DNA of 59,581 nucleotides, from the NCBI GenBank assembly GCA_964354225.1, contig CAYGZC010000017.1, positions 1 through 59,581 on the forward strand. The letters are read 5' to 3'. Under the pieces are notes generated by a model that saw nothing but the letters and a program-made list of their open reading frames with translations, did not search any database and was not told the origin of the DNA. Positions 16,200-25,781 of the stretch are shown piece by piece (position 1 is the stretch's first letter; the number at the start of each line of letters is the position of its first letter). Source of the DNA: CAYGZC01 sp964354225 (GTDB taxonomy: Bacteria; Bacteroidota; Ignavibacteria; UBA10030; SZUA-254). The position numbers and the translations under genes are program-made.

Positions 16200-16238
16200 C
16201 TTTGTAAATTACTATGTACTGGTTACTTACGCTCTTTA

Positions 16239-17876
16239 TTAGTACATATCTCCCATACCGCCGCCGTGCGGCATTTGCGGCATTGGTCTCTCTTTCTCCG
16301 GTTTTTCAACAACTGTTGCTTCGGTTGTCAAGAGAAGTCCCGCCACGCTTGCAGCGTTCTCGAGCGCAATGCGTGTAACTTTCGTCGGATCAATGACACC
16401 GGTCTGAATCAGGTTTTCATATTTTTCAGTCTGAGCATTAAATCCGTAATCGTCTTTGCCTTCCTTCACTTTATTCACAACGACCGCGCCCTCCAAACCG
16501 GCATTCTGAACAATCATACGGATTGGTTCTTCAAGAGCGCGCTTTACAATCTCGATTCCGATCTTTTGATCTCCGTTATCTACCTTCATGCCGTCAAGCT
16601 TTGGCGCTACCCGAAGATATGCAACTCCACCACCGGGTACGATACCTTCCTCAACCGCTGCACGGGTCGCATGAAGTGCATCTTCTACGCGCGCCTTCTT
16701 TTCCTTCATCTCAACTTCTGTTGCTGCTCCAACTTTCAGAACTGCAACACCACCGGATAGTTTCGCCAAACGCTCCTGTAGTTTTTCTTTGTCATAATCA
16801 GATGTCGTTTTGTCGATTTGATTTTTTATTTCATTGATACGTTTTTTAATATTTTCTTTCTTACCAGCACCTTCAACGATAGTGGTATTATCCTTATCGA
16901 TGTTGATCTTCTTTGCAGTACCAAGGTAAGAGAGTTGTGTATTTTCAAGTTTGAATCCCATTTCGTCCGAGATAACTGTTCCACCTGTAAGAACAGCGAT
17001 ATCTTCAAGCATTGCTTTTCGGCGATCGCCGAAACCCGGAGCTTTCACCGCTGCAACTTTAAGCGTTCCACGGAGCTTATTCACCACAAGTGTAGCTAGC
17101 GCTTCACCTTCAATGTCTTCCGATATGATAAGAATTGCGCGACCTGCTTGAGCGATTTTTTCTATAATCGGCAATAGATCTTTCATCACACTGATTTTTT
17201 TTTCATGAATAAGAATATAGGGATCTTCGAGCCTGGTTTCCATAGTATCAGCATCAGTAACGAAATAAGGCGATAGGTAACCGCGATCGAACTGCATTCC
17301 TTCAACCCATTCTACCGTTGTCTCTGTTCCTTTTGCCTCTTCAACTGTGATAACTCCATCTTTACCGACTCTCTCCATTGCATTTGCGATCAGCTCACCA
17401 ATTGTTCGATCGTTGTTTGCAGAGATTGAACCAACCTGAGCGATCTTTTCTTTATCATCACCAACAGTTTTACTGATCTTCTTCAGTTCTTCAACAACTT
17501 TAATAACTGCAAGATCAATCCCGCGCTTTAAATCCATCGGATTTGCTCCAGCTGTTACATTCTTCATTCCTTCACGAACTATTGCCTGAGCAAGCACCGT
17601 GGCAGTTGTCGTTCCATCACCAGCAACATCCGAAGTTTTACTGGCAACTTCGCGCACCATTTGTGCGCCCATGTTTTCGATTGGATCTTCAAGCTCTATT
17701 TCTTTTGCAACAGTGACACCATCTTTTGTTACGGTTGGTGCACCGAATTTTTTATCGAGGACAACATTACGCCCTTTTGGACCAAGTGTTGCCTTGACAG
17801 CATCAGCAAGTTTGTCCACACCGCGTTTCAAAGCAGCGCGTGCTTCTGCATCATAAGTAATTATTTTTGCACCCAT
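16239..17876 (-). CDS. groL: Chaperonin GroEL (Hsp60)
   Basis: The 545-residue chaperonin subunit assembles as a double ring of 14 and folds proteins with ATP and GroES. Visible family marks are GPKGRNVVLDKKFGAPTVTKDGVTVAKEI, DVAGDGTTTATVLAQ, GFGDRRKAMLEDIA and EEGIVPGGGVAYLR, plus a Met/Gly-rich C-terminal tail (PHGGGMGDMY). Length is normal. It lies 46 bases after groES and shares its transcript. Confidence 0.99.
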   Translation of the reverse strand: MGAKIITYDAEARAALKRGVDKLADAVKATLGPKGRNVVLDKKFGAPTVTKDGVTVAKEIELEDPIENMGAQMVREVASKTSDVAGDGTTTATVLAQAIVREGMKNVTAGANPMDLKRGIDLAVIKVVEELKKISKTVGDDKEKIAQVGSISANNDRTIGELIANAMERVGKDGVITVEEAKGTETTVEWVEGMQFDRGYLSPYFVTDADTMETRLEDPYILIHEKKISVMKDLLPIIEKIAQAGRAILIISEDIEGEALATLVVNKLRGTLKVAAVKAPGFGDRRKAMLEDIAVLTGGTVISDEMGFKLENTQLSYLGTAKKINIDKDNTTIVEGAGKKENIKKRINEIKNQIDKTTSDYDKEKLQERLAKLSGGVAVLKVGAATEVEMKEKKARVEDALHATRAAVEEGIVPGGGVAYLRVAPKLDGMKVDNGDQKIGIEIVKRALEEPIRMIVQNAGLEGAVVVNKVKEGKDDYGFNAQTEKYENLIQTGVIDPTKVTRIALENAASVAGLLLTTEATVVEKPEKERPMPQMPHGGGMGDMY

Positions 17877-17922
17877 AATTTTTACACTCCTTTTAATGTT
17901 TTAATATTATTATTTTCATTGA

Positions 17923-18207
17923 TTAAACAATAGCAAAGATGTCACTTTCACGCATGATCAGATATTCCTGACCATCGATCGTGACTTCTGTGCCGGAATA
18001 TTTACCATATAACACTTTATCACCGACCTTTAATTCCATCGCAACCAACTTACCATCATCTGCTTTTCTGCCAGGACCAACGGCAACAACTTCACCGATG
18101 ACTGGTTTTTCTTTGGCGGTGTCAGGTAGTATAATTCCCCCCTTTGTCTTCTCCTCAGCCGGAGAGGGCTTGATCACTATGCGATCACTTAATGGCTTAA
18201 TTTTCAT
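17923..18207 (-). CDS. groS: Co-chaperonin GroES
   Basis: The 94-residue GroES lid subunit forms a heptamer that caps GroEL. It has KPLSDRIVIKP at the start, the mobile loop EEKTKGGIILPDTAKEKP, and GDKVLYGKYSGTEVTIDGQEYLIMRESDI at the end. AAGGAG precedes the ATG. No CIRCE inverted repeat is visible in the upstream ~130 bases, so heat control is probably through a sigma factor or another route. Confidence 0.98.
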   Translation of the reverse strand: MKIKPLSDRIVIKPSPAEEKTKGGIILPDTAKEKPVIGEVVAVGPGRKADDGKLVAMELKVGDKVLYGKYSGTEVTIDGQEYLIMRESDIFAIV

Positions 18208-18346
18208 ATATATATCTCCTTTATGTTAAGTTTATGCAAAAGTTAATAAAAAAGTTCATTATCGTAAAACCGAAAAGTAACAAGAAAAAAACGAAGATTT
18301 ACACTCCGTAAAAAGCGATATAATATAATCAAATTTCCTAAGAAAA

Positions 18347-19072
18347 TCAAGATTTCAGATGAGAGCGATTCTTCATCAATTTTGTATCAGTACGACCCTC
18401 AATTATGAGAACAAATTCGCCGCGTGGTGAGTTCATACTGAAATGAACGATTAGTCCTGAAATTTTACCCCGAATTGTTTCTTCAAATTTTTTCGTAAGC
18501 TCGCGGGAGATTGAAATATTCCGATCACCTAAAAATTCTTTCAAGTCTGAAAGTGTCCGCAAGAGTCTGTGCGGAGATTCATATAAAATGATTGTTCGAT
18601 CTTCTTTCCTGAGTTCTTCGAACATTGTGCGTCTCCCTTTTTTCGAGGGAAGAAATCCCATAAAAAGAAAACGCTCCGATGACAACCCACTAGTGATGAG
18701 CGCAGGGAGAAATGCTGTAGGACCAGGAATCATAACAAGAGGAAGCTCTTCATCAAGTGCGGCACGAATGATTCGGTACGCAGGATCGGATATTCCCGGT
18801 GTGCCTGCGTCTGAAACTAAACCTATGGATACACCGCTTTTTAATTTCGTGATCAGCTCTGGAATCCGCCGCATCTCATTATAACTGAAGTAGCTGATTA
18901 ACGGTTTGTGAATGTTATAGTGATCAAGGAGTATTTTTGTTGTACGTGTATCTTCTGCAGCGATGAGATCGACACCAGATAAAATATTAATCGCTCGAAC
19001 GGAAATATCTTCCAAATTCCCAATGGGTGTACTGATTATGTAAAGAGTTCCGCGTCGAATTACTTCGCTCAT
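18347..19072 (-). CDS. rsmI: 16S rRNA (cytidine1402-2'-O)-methyltransferase RsmI
   Basis: This 241-residue tetrapyrrole-methylase-fold enzyme methylates the 2'-OH of C1402 in the ribosomal P site using SAM. Motifs seen are LYIISTPIGNLEDISVRA, IAAEDTRTTKILLDHY, VSDAGTPGISDPAY and IPGPTAFLPALITSGLSSERFLFMGFLPS. It is somewhat shorter than E. coli RsmI at the C terminus. Its start overlaps the nadE stop by 4 bases, so the pair is co-translated. Confidence 0.96.
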   Translation of the reverse strand: MSEVIRRGTLYIISTPIGNLEDISVRAINILSGVDLIAAEDTRTTKILLDHYNIHKPLISYFSYNEMRRIPELITKLKSGVSIGLVSDAGTPGISDPAYRIIRAALDEELPLVMIPGPTAFLPALITSGLSSERFLFMGFLPSKKGRRTMFEELRKEDRTIILYESPHRLLRTLSDLKEFLGDRNISISRELTKKFEETIRGKISGLIVHFSMNSPRGEFVLIIEGRTDTKLMKNRSHLKS

Positions 19073-19869
19073 GGATGAGGAAGTTTAACGATTACAGGTG
19101 GCTTACACTTAAATTCATTTTTTTGAATCAAGCGTTTAATTTTCTCAATAAAACTTTCCTCAAATCCTCTCTCAATCAACTGCACTTCTGAGCATCGTTC
19201 ATCAATCATGAAATAGAGAAGCTGATCGACAAGCTTGTAAGAGAATCCAAGCTCACCTTCATCAGTTTGACCAGCCCACAGATCTGCACTTGGAATTTTT
19301 TCGATTATCTTTTTTGGAACACCGATCGCTTCAGCCAATTGCCAGACATGTGTTTTATATAAATCACCTAAAGGATTAATGGCACACGCAGTATCTCCAA
19401 ATAATGTTCCATATCCTAAAAGGATTTCAGTCTTATTACTTGTACCGATAACAAGTGCTTTCTCTCTTGCCGAAATATCATACAGGACAATCATTCGCTG
19501 ACGCGCCATAACGTTCCCCCGACGGATATTATCAACATTGGAAGCCGTGCCAAGATAAGCATCTACCATCGGACTAATATTAACAGTCTCATATCTAATG
19601 CCAAGCTCCTTCACAATCAACATTGCATCCGTCATACTCTCTGGATTGCTTGTTCGATATGGCATCAATACTGCAATTACGTTTTCTTTACCAAGGGCTT
19701 CTGTCGCCAGAAATGCTACGAGAGCAGAATCTACTCCACCAGAGAGACCTATAATACCTTTCGTAAATCCAGCTTTCGAGACTTCTTCACGTATGAAATC
19801 AGTCAACAGTCGCTTGGTTATTTCGGGATTCAAATTTAGATTTGCTGATTTTTTATTATTCTTGTTCAT
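19069..19869 (-). CDS. nadE: NH3-dependent NAD+ synthetase
   Basis: This enzyme adenylates and amidates deamido-NAD to make NAD. The ATP pyrophosphatase P-loop is GLSGGVDSALVAF. Further family marks are GTSNKTEILLGYGTLFGD and PSADLWAGQTDEGELGFSY. No glutaminase domain is present, so ammonia is the nitrogen source. The ATG at 19869 is preferred; a TTG six codons upstream (19887) also opens the frame. The last codons overlap rsmI. Confidence 0.95.
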   Translation of the reverse strand: MNKNNKKSANLNLNPEITKRLLTDFIREEVSKAGFTKGIIGLSGGVDSALVAFLATEALGKENVIAVLMPYRTSNPESMTDAMLIVKELGIRYETVNISPMVDAYLGTASNVDNIRRGNVMARQRMIVLYDISAREKALVIGTSNKTEILLGYGTLFGDTACAINPLGDLYKTHVWQLAEAIGVPKKIIEKIPSADLWAGQTDEGELGFSYKLVDQLLYFMIDERCSEVQLIERGFEESFIEKIKRLIQKNEFKCKPPVIVKLPHP

Positions 19870-19984
19870 GCTAATAAAAGATAACAAAAAGTGGATGTGA
19901 TAACAAGTCTTGATTTTTCCCTCAAACTTGTGTAAGTTTTAATAGATACACTTAATAACAACCTCAATTCAAGATGAAAATAAT

Positions 19985-22180
19985 ATGAAGACCCTGTTAA
20001 TTACTCTCTGCCTCTTAATTACCTCAATTTATGGATTCTCTCAGGAGTCGAAACTTGGGAAACTTCTAACAAAACAATTATCTGTCCTCAATAACGACGA
20101 TGAAACTGTGGTGTTTATTTATTTTACCGATAAAGGAAACACTAAACAATTCAGAACTACTCTTGCTAATTCGATAATCTCACAACGCTCAATCAACAGG
20201 CGAATGAAAGTGCGCGGCATGAATAACATTATTGATGAGCAGGATCGCCCCCTCGATCGTTCATACGTCCAAACTATATCAAATCAGGTAGTGAAAGTGC
20301 GACACGAACTTAAATGGTTCAACGCTCTTAGTGTTGTTGCAACAAAAGCGCAGATCGATGTTTTACGGAATTTTCCATTTGTTAAAGAAATCGAGCTTGT
20401 GGGTCGATGGAAAAAACGAATCGGGGATGAAGAGGAACAAAATATCAAATATCCAGAAACATTGAGTGGATTAAGTGGAACGACTTCATTGGATTATGGA
20501 ACATCGTACACACAAGCGAATCAAATCAAAGTCCCTCAAGTTCATAATCTCGGTATCTACGGTCAGGGAGTTGTTGTTGGTGTTTTCGATAACGGTTTTC
20601 GGATCCTTAATCATGAATCATTCTCATCAATGAACATCATCGCCCAGCACGATTTTATCGATCATAAAGAAAGTGTCATACCAAACAATGATAGTGTAAA
20701 ATATGGATCACATGGAGTAAATACACTTTCAACAATTGGGGGATACAAGCCCGGACAATTGATTGGTCCTGCATTCAAAGCCGATTATATACTTGCACGG
20801 ACAGAAAACGATTCGAGCGAAACTCCAATTGAAGAAGATTACTGGGCGGCTGCAATTCAATGGGCAGACAGCATAGGGGTGGATGTAACAAGTACTTCAC
20901 TAAGTTACCTCACTTATGATTCACCATACACCAGCTGGACATGGGCTGATATGGATGGCAACACAACGCTGATTACGAAGGCTGCTGATCGTGCTGTGGA
21001 ATTAGGAATTATTGTGGTGGTTTCTGCGGGAAATGCCGGTGCAGGTGACGGTATACATAATACTCTAGGTGGACCAGCCGATGGTGACAGTGTTATTACA
21101 GCAGGCGCAGTAGATTCGTTCGATGTACGGGTCAGTTTTAGTTCTGTTGGTCCGACTACAGATGTACCACCACGTATTAAACCGGATGTTATGGCAATGG
21201 GCAGAGGTGTAAAGGTAGCAAGCTCTACCAATACTACCGGATACGGAAGAGCTAGCGGCACATCGTTCTCATGCCCGCTTACAGCAGGTGTTGCGGCACT
21301 GATTCTGAGTTCGAATCCAACACTAACACCTATCCAAGTTCGAGAAGCTATGCGTCAAACGGCAAGCAATGCCGCATCACCAAGCAATTTGTTGGGTTGG
21401 GGAATTCTTAACGCCGACAGCGCAATTAAATATTATGGTGCTTTACCCCTCGGACGAATCAGCGGTAGTGTTTTCGAAGATCTAAATGGTGACGGCATTA
21501 AAAATGCAGGCGAACCTATTATTTCAGGAAGGAATATCCGTCTCACCGGTACACAAACCGACTCAACGACCACTGATGCTGAAGGCAATTACTTTTTCGA
21601 TAGTCTTGCTATCGGCACATACACCATCACCGAAGAAATACCAACGGGGTGGATCGAAACTTATCCCCGTTGGTCACATTCTATCACACTTCTTCATGGG
21701 ATTGATACATCCGGACTTAATTTTGGAAATGTGTATCTGCCCGACACGGGAATTAACATCGATCCGGGATGGCATTTACTCTCCAGTCCTTATTTACTGA
21801 TGAACACTCAGAAGAATTTGGTGTATCCGGATATTAGTTCAGATATTTTCATATATCATAATTCCTATATTCCACTTGATACGGTGCCTTTGAAAATCGG
21901 GTATTGGGGGAAATTTGATTCTCCGACAAAATTGTTACTAACGGGAATGCCGCGATTGAGCGATACTATCGATGTCAGAGCCGGTTGGAATATCATTGGA
22001 TGTCTATCAGTAACAATTCCGATTGATTCCATAATTCAAATTCCAGAGAATAACGTTAGTTCTGAGTATTTCAAATATGATGGCATCTACTTGAACGTTA
22101 CCACACTTTCTCCATACTTCGGATATTTTGTCAAGGTACAAGAAGACGGAAAATTAATTTTCAACGGATTAAGCAGGTAA
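19985..22180 (+). CDS. Secreted subtilisin-like S8 serine protease
   Basis: This 731-residue protein has a signal peptide (MKTLLITLCLLITSIYGFSQ) and a ~140-residue propeptide-like region with an inhibitor-I9-like pattern. The subtilase domain follows, with Asp202 (VFDNGF), His243 (GSHGV), Asn350 (SAGNAG) and Ser427 (GTSFSCP). After it come one SdrD-B-like repeat (RISGSVFEDLNGDGIKN) and a GWHLLSSPY/GWNIIGCLS beta domain. It ends at FNGLSR without the YPNPFNPST sorting domain found in the next gene. It is probably exported to the periplasm or beyond; the missing sorting domain is unusual for this architecture. Confidence 0.92.
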   Translation: MKTLLITLCLLITSIYGFSQESKLGKLLTKQLSVLNNDDETVVFIYFTDKGNTKQFRTTLANSIISQRSINRRMKVRGMNNIIDEQDRPLDRSYVQTISNQVVKVRHELKWFNALSVVATKAQIDVLRNFPFVKEIELVGRWKKRIGDEEEQNIKYPETLSGLSGTTSLDYGTSYTQANQIKVPQVHNLGIYGQGVVVGVFDNGFRILNHESFSSMNIIAQHDFIDHKESVIPNNDSVKYGSHGVNTLSTIGGYKPGQLIGPAFKADYILARTENDSSETPIEEDYWAAAIQWADSIGVDVTSTSLSYLTYDSPYTSWTWADMDGNTTLITKAADRAVELGIIVVVSAGNAGAGDGIHNTLGGPADGDSVITAGAVDSFDVRVSFSSVGPTTDVPPRIKPDVMAMGRGVKVASSTNTTGYGRASGTSFSCPLTAGVAALILSSNPTLTPIQVREAMRQTASNAASPSNLLGWGILNADSAIKYYGALPLGRISGSVFEDLNGDGIKNAGEPIISGRNIRLTGTQTDSTTTDAEGNYFFDSLAIGTYTITEEIPTGWIETYPRWSHSITLLHGIDTSGLNFGNVYLPDTGINIDPGWHLLSSPYLLMNTQKNLVYPDISSDIFIYHNSYIPLDTVPLKIGYWGKFDSPTKLLLTGMPRLSDTIDVRAGWNIIGCLSVTIPIDSIIQIPENNVSSEYFKYDGIYLNVTTLSPYFGYFVKVQEDGKLIFNGLSR

Positions 22181-22280
22181 GTTTTTCAAATTATCAGCTT
22201 AGAAATCTGATTACAATAAAAAGATTAGGAAAAATAATAGAAAGTAAATAAATAAAACATTAAACGAAGGGAGACTTCAA

Positions 22281-23972
22281 ATGATACGAAATATAGTTCT
22301 CATTCTAATTCTTACACTCATCGCAGTCAGTCTGGGGATGGGTGAAGATTATTATGTAGCAACCACAGGTAACGACTCAACGGGGGATGGCTCATTATCA
22401 AAATCCTGGAAGACAATCACACATGCGCTTGCCGTTTTGGATGGCACACCCTCTAACCCTCATGTTATACACGTTGGACCCGGTACATATAGCTTGAGTC
22501 AAACAGGAGAAACATATCCTTTAGTGATGAAGAGTTACATTTCGTTACAAGGAGCGGGTGATTCGTTGACAATTTTGGATGGTGCATTTAAATATAGAAT
22601 TATCCAATGCAACAGTGTGACTGAAATAAAAATAAATGGATTTACCATAAAGCGAGGGACGAAAGAATCTGGCGCCGGGATCTTAATTGGATATTCATCC
22701 TTTATTACAATTTCCAATAACATCATCACTAAGAATCGTGCATTGGGTTTTAATGTAGCAGGTGGTGGATTAAGTGCTTATAATTCTTCCTATCTTCTAA
22801 TAATCCAAAATGAATTTATCAATAACTTATCAGAGGCAGACGCTGCTGTTGGGGGAGGATTAACTCTCTACGATGTAACACATTGTATAATCAGCAATAA
22901 CATGATTAAATCTAATATTTGTTACACATTATACGGTGGGTTGGGTGGTGGAATCTTTTGCGATAGCAGCGATCCAATCATACGTAATAATACAATTGAA
23001 TCAAACTCTGCCGATTGGATTGGTGGTGGTATTTCTTGTAATAGTTCTGCATTGATCATTCGAAATTCAATTAATAACAATGTAGCTGGTGGGTTCTATG
23101 ATAGTTGGGGTGGGGGCGTTGCTTTATCTGGAGCTTCAATGATAGGAAATAGTATCGGTAATGGAAATAATATCCACGATAATACGGCTGAAGATAGTCC
23201 GGGTTACCAAGGACAAGGGAATCAATTATCAAACGGACGTTCATTTACAATCGGTGCAAGGTTCAATTATTTTGGAGATAATATAAACCTAAGCGACCCA
23301 CATGAAATTTATGGAAACTTCGACATCGATCCTTATATGCTTTCACCTATCGTGTTTGATACTTCAAATTTAGTCACCGTACCCTCACCTATCAACTTCG
23401 ATACTGTAGCACTGGGAAAGTCAAGAGAAATAAATGTAACTTTATTCAACGTTACCAATTCACTTGTGGATTCGATCACGATAAATAACATCGTATGCCA
23501 AAATACCGACATCTCACTATCGGAGCAAACATTTATTTTAACTCCGGCAGGAAGACATTCGATCATGGTTACTTTAACACCAACAATAGCGGGTATATTT
23601 GTTGATTCACTAAGAATCGAAACAAATATCGGTGAATTTATTGTACACATGGAAGGAGCTGTCTCCGATAGTACAACATCAGTTGAAAATGAGAATATCA
23701 CCCTACCTACAACTTACATCTTGGAACAAAATTACCCCAATCCATTCAATCCGTCAACAATTATCAATTATCAATTGCCGACCCAGAATTGGGTAACACT
23801 GAAAATCTACAATATCTTTGGGCAGGAAGTGAGAATATTGGTTGATGGAATGGAAGAAGCAGGGTACAAATCATCTGAGTTTGACGCACGTAATCTTGCA
23901 AGTGGAGTGTACTACTACAAATTAACGGCGGGTAGCTTTGTTGATGTAAAGAAGATGATATTAATTCGGTAA
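22281..23972 (+). CDS. Secreted right-handed beta-helix protein with type IX sorting domain
   Basis: This 563-residue protein has a signal peptide (MIRNIVLILILTLIAVSLGMG). A DUF1565-like start (YYVATTGNDSTGDGSLSKSWKTI) and a parallel beta-helix region (~60-330) follow, with repeated N-N-x-I and GGGI turns. A ~90-residue Ig-like domain and a T9SS type A C-terminal domain (LEQNYPNPFNPST ... VDVKKMILIR) complete it. Beta-helix proteins of this kind bind or cut polysaccharides; no catalytic residues can be assigned. GGGAG precedes the ATG. It lies 100 bases after the protease gene on the same strand, so the two may be co-expressed. Confidence 0.92.
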   Translation: MIRNIVLILILTLIAVSLGMGEDYYVATTGNDSTGDGSLSKSWKTITHALAVLDGTPSNPHVIHVGPGTYSLSQTGETYPLVMKSYISLQGAGDSLTILDGAFKYRIIQCNSVTEIKINGFTIKRGTKESGAGILIGYSSFITISNNIITKNRALGFNVAGGGLSAYNSSYLLIIQNEFINNLSEADAAVGGGLTLYDVTHCIISNNMIKSNICYTLYGGLGGGIFCDSSDPIIRNNTIESNSADWIGGGISCNSSALIIRNSINNNVAGGFYDSWGGGVALSGASMIGNSIGNGNNIHDNTAEDSPGYQGQGNQLSNGRSFTIGARFNYFGDNINLSDPHEIYGNFDIDPYMLSPIVFDTSNLVTVPSPINFDTVALGKSREINVTLFNVTNSLVDSITINNIVCQNTDISLSEQTFILTPAGRHSIMVTLTPTIAGIFVDSLRIETNIGEFIVHMEGAVSDSTTSVENENITLPTTYILEQNYPNPFNPSTIINYQLPTQNWVTLKIYNIFGQEVRILVDGMEEAGYKSSEFDARNLASGVYYYKLTAGSFVDVKKMILIR

Positions 23973-23981
23973 AACAAATCA

Positions 23982-24030
23982 AAACCTCCAACATCTTATA
24001 ATGATTTATCAAGTCAGATGTCGGAGGTTT
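23982..24030. terminator. Long bidirectional hairpin between convergent genes
   Basis: Arms 23982-23996 and 24016-24030 form a 15-bp stem with one mismatch and a 19-base loop. On the minus strand it is followed by a T-rich stretch (TTTTGATTTGTTTT), so it suits termination of the lysine transaminase gene. On the plus strand it would follow the beta-helix gene. Confidence 0.7.
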
Positions 24031-24038
24031 ACTTGGCA

Positions 24039-24088
24039 AACCTTCCGAAGGTTGATTAGGTATCAGCGCGGTGAACCTTCGGAAGGTT
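24039..24088. repeat. Paired palindromes AACCTTCCGAAGGTT / AACCTTCGGAAGGTT
   Basis: Two 15-bp near-perfect palindromes, at 24039-24053 and 24074-24088, differ only at the centre and are separated by 20 bases. They can fold singly or pair with each other. This is typical of dispersed REP-like intergenic elements. They lie directly after the stop of the lysine transaminase gene. Confidence 0.7.
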
Positions 24089-24095
24089 AAACTAC

Positions 24096-25433
24096 TTACG
24101 CTTTCATTTCTTTTAGAGAAGTACGAAGTATATTCACTCCCTCATCAATCTCGTGCTTTTGGATCGTGAGTGGTGGACGGAATCGCATCGCACGCTCGCC
24201 GCTGCCGAGAATCACCAATCCTTTATCCGATGCCTTCTTACGCAGCTCGTTTCGTTGTGCAGTTGTCGGGAGATCGAATGCGCAGAAGAGTCCTCTACCC
24301 CGCACATTCCCGACAAGTTTCGGGAATTCGTTTTGCATTGCTTGCAGTTGAGATTGTAGATACTCACCAACAATCCGAGCGTTGTCTACGAGTTTATTTT
24401 CCTCGATGATTTCAAGATAACGTTGTGAGCGAACCATATCTACCAAACTGCCGCCCCAGGTTGAGTTCAATCTACTTGGGACTTTGAAGACGTTATCCTT
24501 CACTTCGTCGATACGTTTACTCGACATGAAGCCACAAACCTGCGTTTTCTTCCCGAAAGAAATCATATCCGGCTTGATGAAGTGCTGGTGTGCCCACATT
24601 TTGCCGGTCAAGCCGATACCGGTCTGGACTTCATCCATTATCAGCATAATCTCGTTCTCATCAGCGATGACACGAAGCGCTTCAAAGAATTCTTTCCTAA
24701 AATGATTATCGCCACCTTCACCCTGTATCGGCTCAATGATGATTGAAGCGATGTCGTTTGTATTCTGATAAATTGCATCTTTAATCTGATTCAGAGATTT
24801 CTGTTCAGCTTGCTGTGCTGCTTTCAGATTTTCTTCATTCAGCGGAAACTTGACAGCAGGATTATCGATGCGGGGCCAATTAAACTTTGGAAAGTAATCG
24901 ATCTTCACCGGATCGGTGTTTGTCAACGATAATGTGTATCCTGTTCGTCCATGGAACGATTGACGGAAGTGAATAACCTTCATCTTCGATTCATCGGACA
25001 TTTCTTTGTATGCACCTTTTGTCAAATTCTTTCGCATCTTCCAATCGAATGCAGCTTTGAGCGCGTTCTCAACGCCGAGCGCACCGCCTTCGATGAAGAA
25101 AACGTAAGGCAGATAATCGGGCATTGCAACACGGGCAAATATTTCAACAAACTCAGCCATCTCAATGCAGTACACATCCGAGTTAGTCGGTTTGTTTATG
25201 GAAACATACGCCATCTTCTCTTTGAATTCCGGTGTCATCATCTTTGGATGATTCAAACCGACCGGCATGGACGCGACGAACGTGAAGAAATCGAGCAGGC
25301 GGCGGTTGGATTTTGAATCCCAGATATATGCGCCTTCGCTCTTTTTTAAATCAATAATAAAATCGAGAACATCAACAAGCATATGCTTGCCGATAGTGGA
25401 CTCAACGTCCTTAGGTAAAATATTTAATTTCAT
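24096..25433 (-). CDS. lat: L-lysine 6-transaminase
   Basis: This 445-residue class III PLP aminotransferase moves the epsilon-amino group of lysine to 2-oxoglutarate, giving 2-aminoadipate semialdehyde. Family marks are the N terminus LVDVLDFIIDLKKSEGAYIWDSKSN, the PLP region EGGALGVENALKAAFDWK, IMDEVQTGIGLTGKMWAHQHF, the Schiff-base lysine in SFGKKTQVCG, and SGERAMRFRPPLT. The lysine-specific subgroup is supported by SINKPTNSDVY. It stands alone. A second lysine-using gene, kamA, lies 8 kb away, so lysine is an active metabolite here. Confidence 0.92.
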   Translation of the reverse strand: MKLNILPKDVESTIGKHMLVDVLDFIIDLKKSEGAYIWDSKSNRRLLDFFTFVASMPVGLNHPKMMTPEFKEKMAYVSINKPTNSDVYCIEMAEFVEIFARVAMPDYLPYVFFIEGGALGVENALKAAFDWKMRKNLTKGAYKEMSDESKMKVIHFRQSFHGRTGYTLSLTNTDPVKIDYFPKFNWPRIDNPAVKFPLNEENLKAAQQAEQKSLNQIKDAIYQNTNDIASIIIEPIQGEGGDNHFRKEFFEALRVIADENEIMLIMDEVQTGIGLTGKMWAHQHFIKPDMISFGKKTQVCGFMSSKRIDEVKDNVFKVPSRLNSTWGGSLVDMVRSQRYLEIIEENKLVDNARIVGEYLQSQLQAMQNEFPKLVGNVRGRGLFCAFDLPTTAQRNELRKKASDKGLVILGSGERAMRFRPPLTIQKHEIDEGVNILRTSLKEMKA

Positions 25434-25654
25434 AATGCACCTTAAGAGTTTAAGTTCTAAGTTACGGGAATTAATTGGAGAAAAAACTACCCGACTTAGA
25501 AGAATTCCTGGTGCTCGTATAGGGAAAGAATGTAGGGTCTTCCGGGGATCTGCGGAATTTGAAGTTTAAACCAAACTTTTTCTATTTGTCGGAAGAATTG
25601 CATAGTGAAATATAAGGAAAAAACTTTTTTTCACCAAATATATTAAAAGAAAAA

Positions 25655-25721
25655 CCGCCGAGACGCAGAGTCCACCGGGGAAATCACTTTAACATTATCT
25701 TACCTCTGCGACTCAGCGGTG
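25655..25721. repeat. Inverted repeat in a 600-base gap
   Basis: The segment 25655-25671 (starting ACCGCCGAG) pairs with 25705-25721 (ending CAGCGGT) in 15 of 17 positions around a 33-base loop. It resembles intergenic elements of the CCGCCGAGACGCAGAG type found in many genomes. It lies in the 25434-26039 gap between lat and dnaG. The rest of that gap holds two further hairpins and AT-rich sequence, with no convincing gene. Confidence 0.65.
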
Positions 25722-25756
25722 AATAGTATTTTTTCAAAATGGTTCTCAAATTAAAA

Positions 25757-25781
25757 AAGGCGACCGATCCGGTCACCTTTG
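25757..25781 (+). terminator. Short hairpin in the lat-dnaG gap
   Basis: AAGGCGACCG pairs with CGGTCACCTT (one C-A mismatch) around a 2-3-base loop and is followed by TTGG. It shares the GGTGACC-type stem with the terminator at 26003..26032. The gene it would end is not apparent. Confidence 0.4.

Noticed and set aside
16191..16760. 189-residue plus-strand ORF
   Set aside because: It is antisense to groEL and starts inside the groEL terminator. No family pattern.
18208..18346. CIRCE element upstream of groES
   Set aside because: No TTAGCACTC-N9-GAGTGCTAA repeat is present on either strand.
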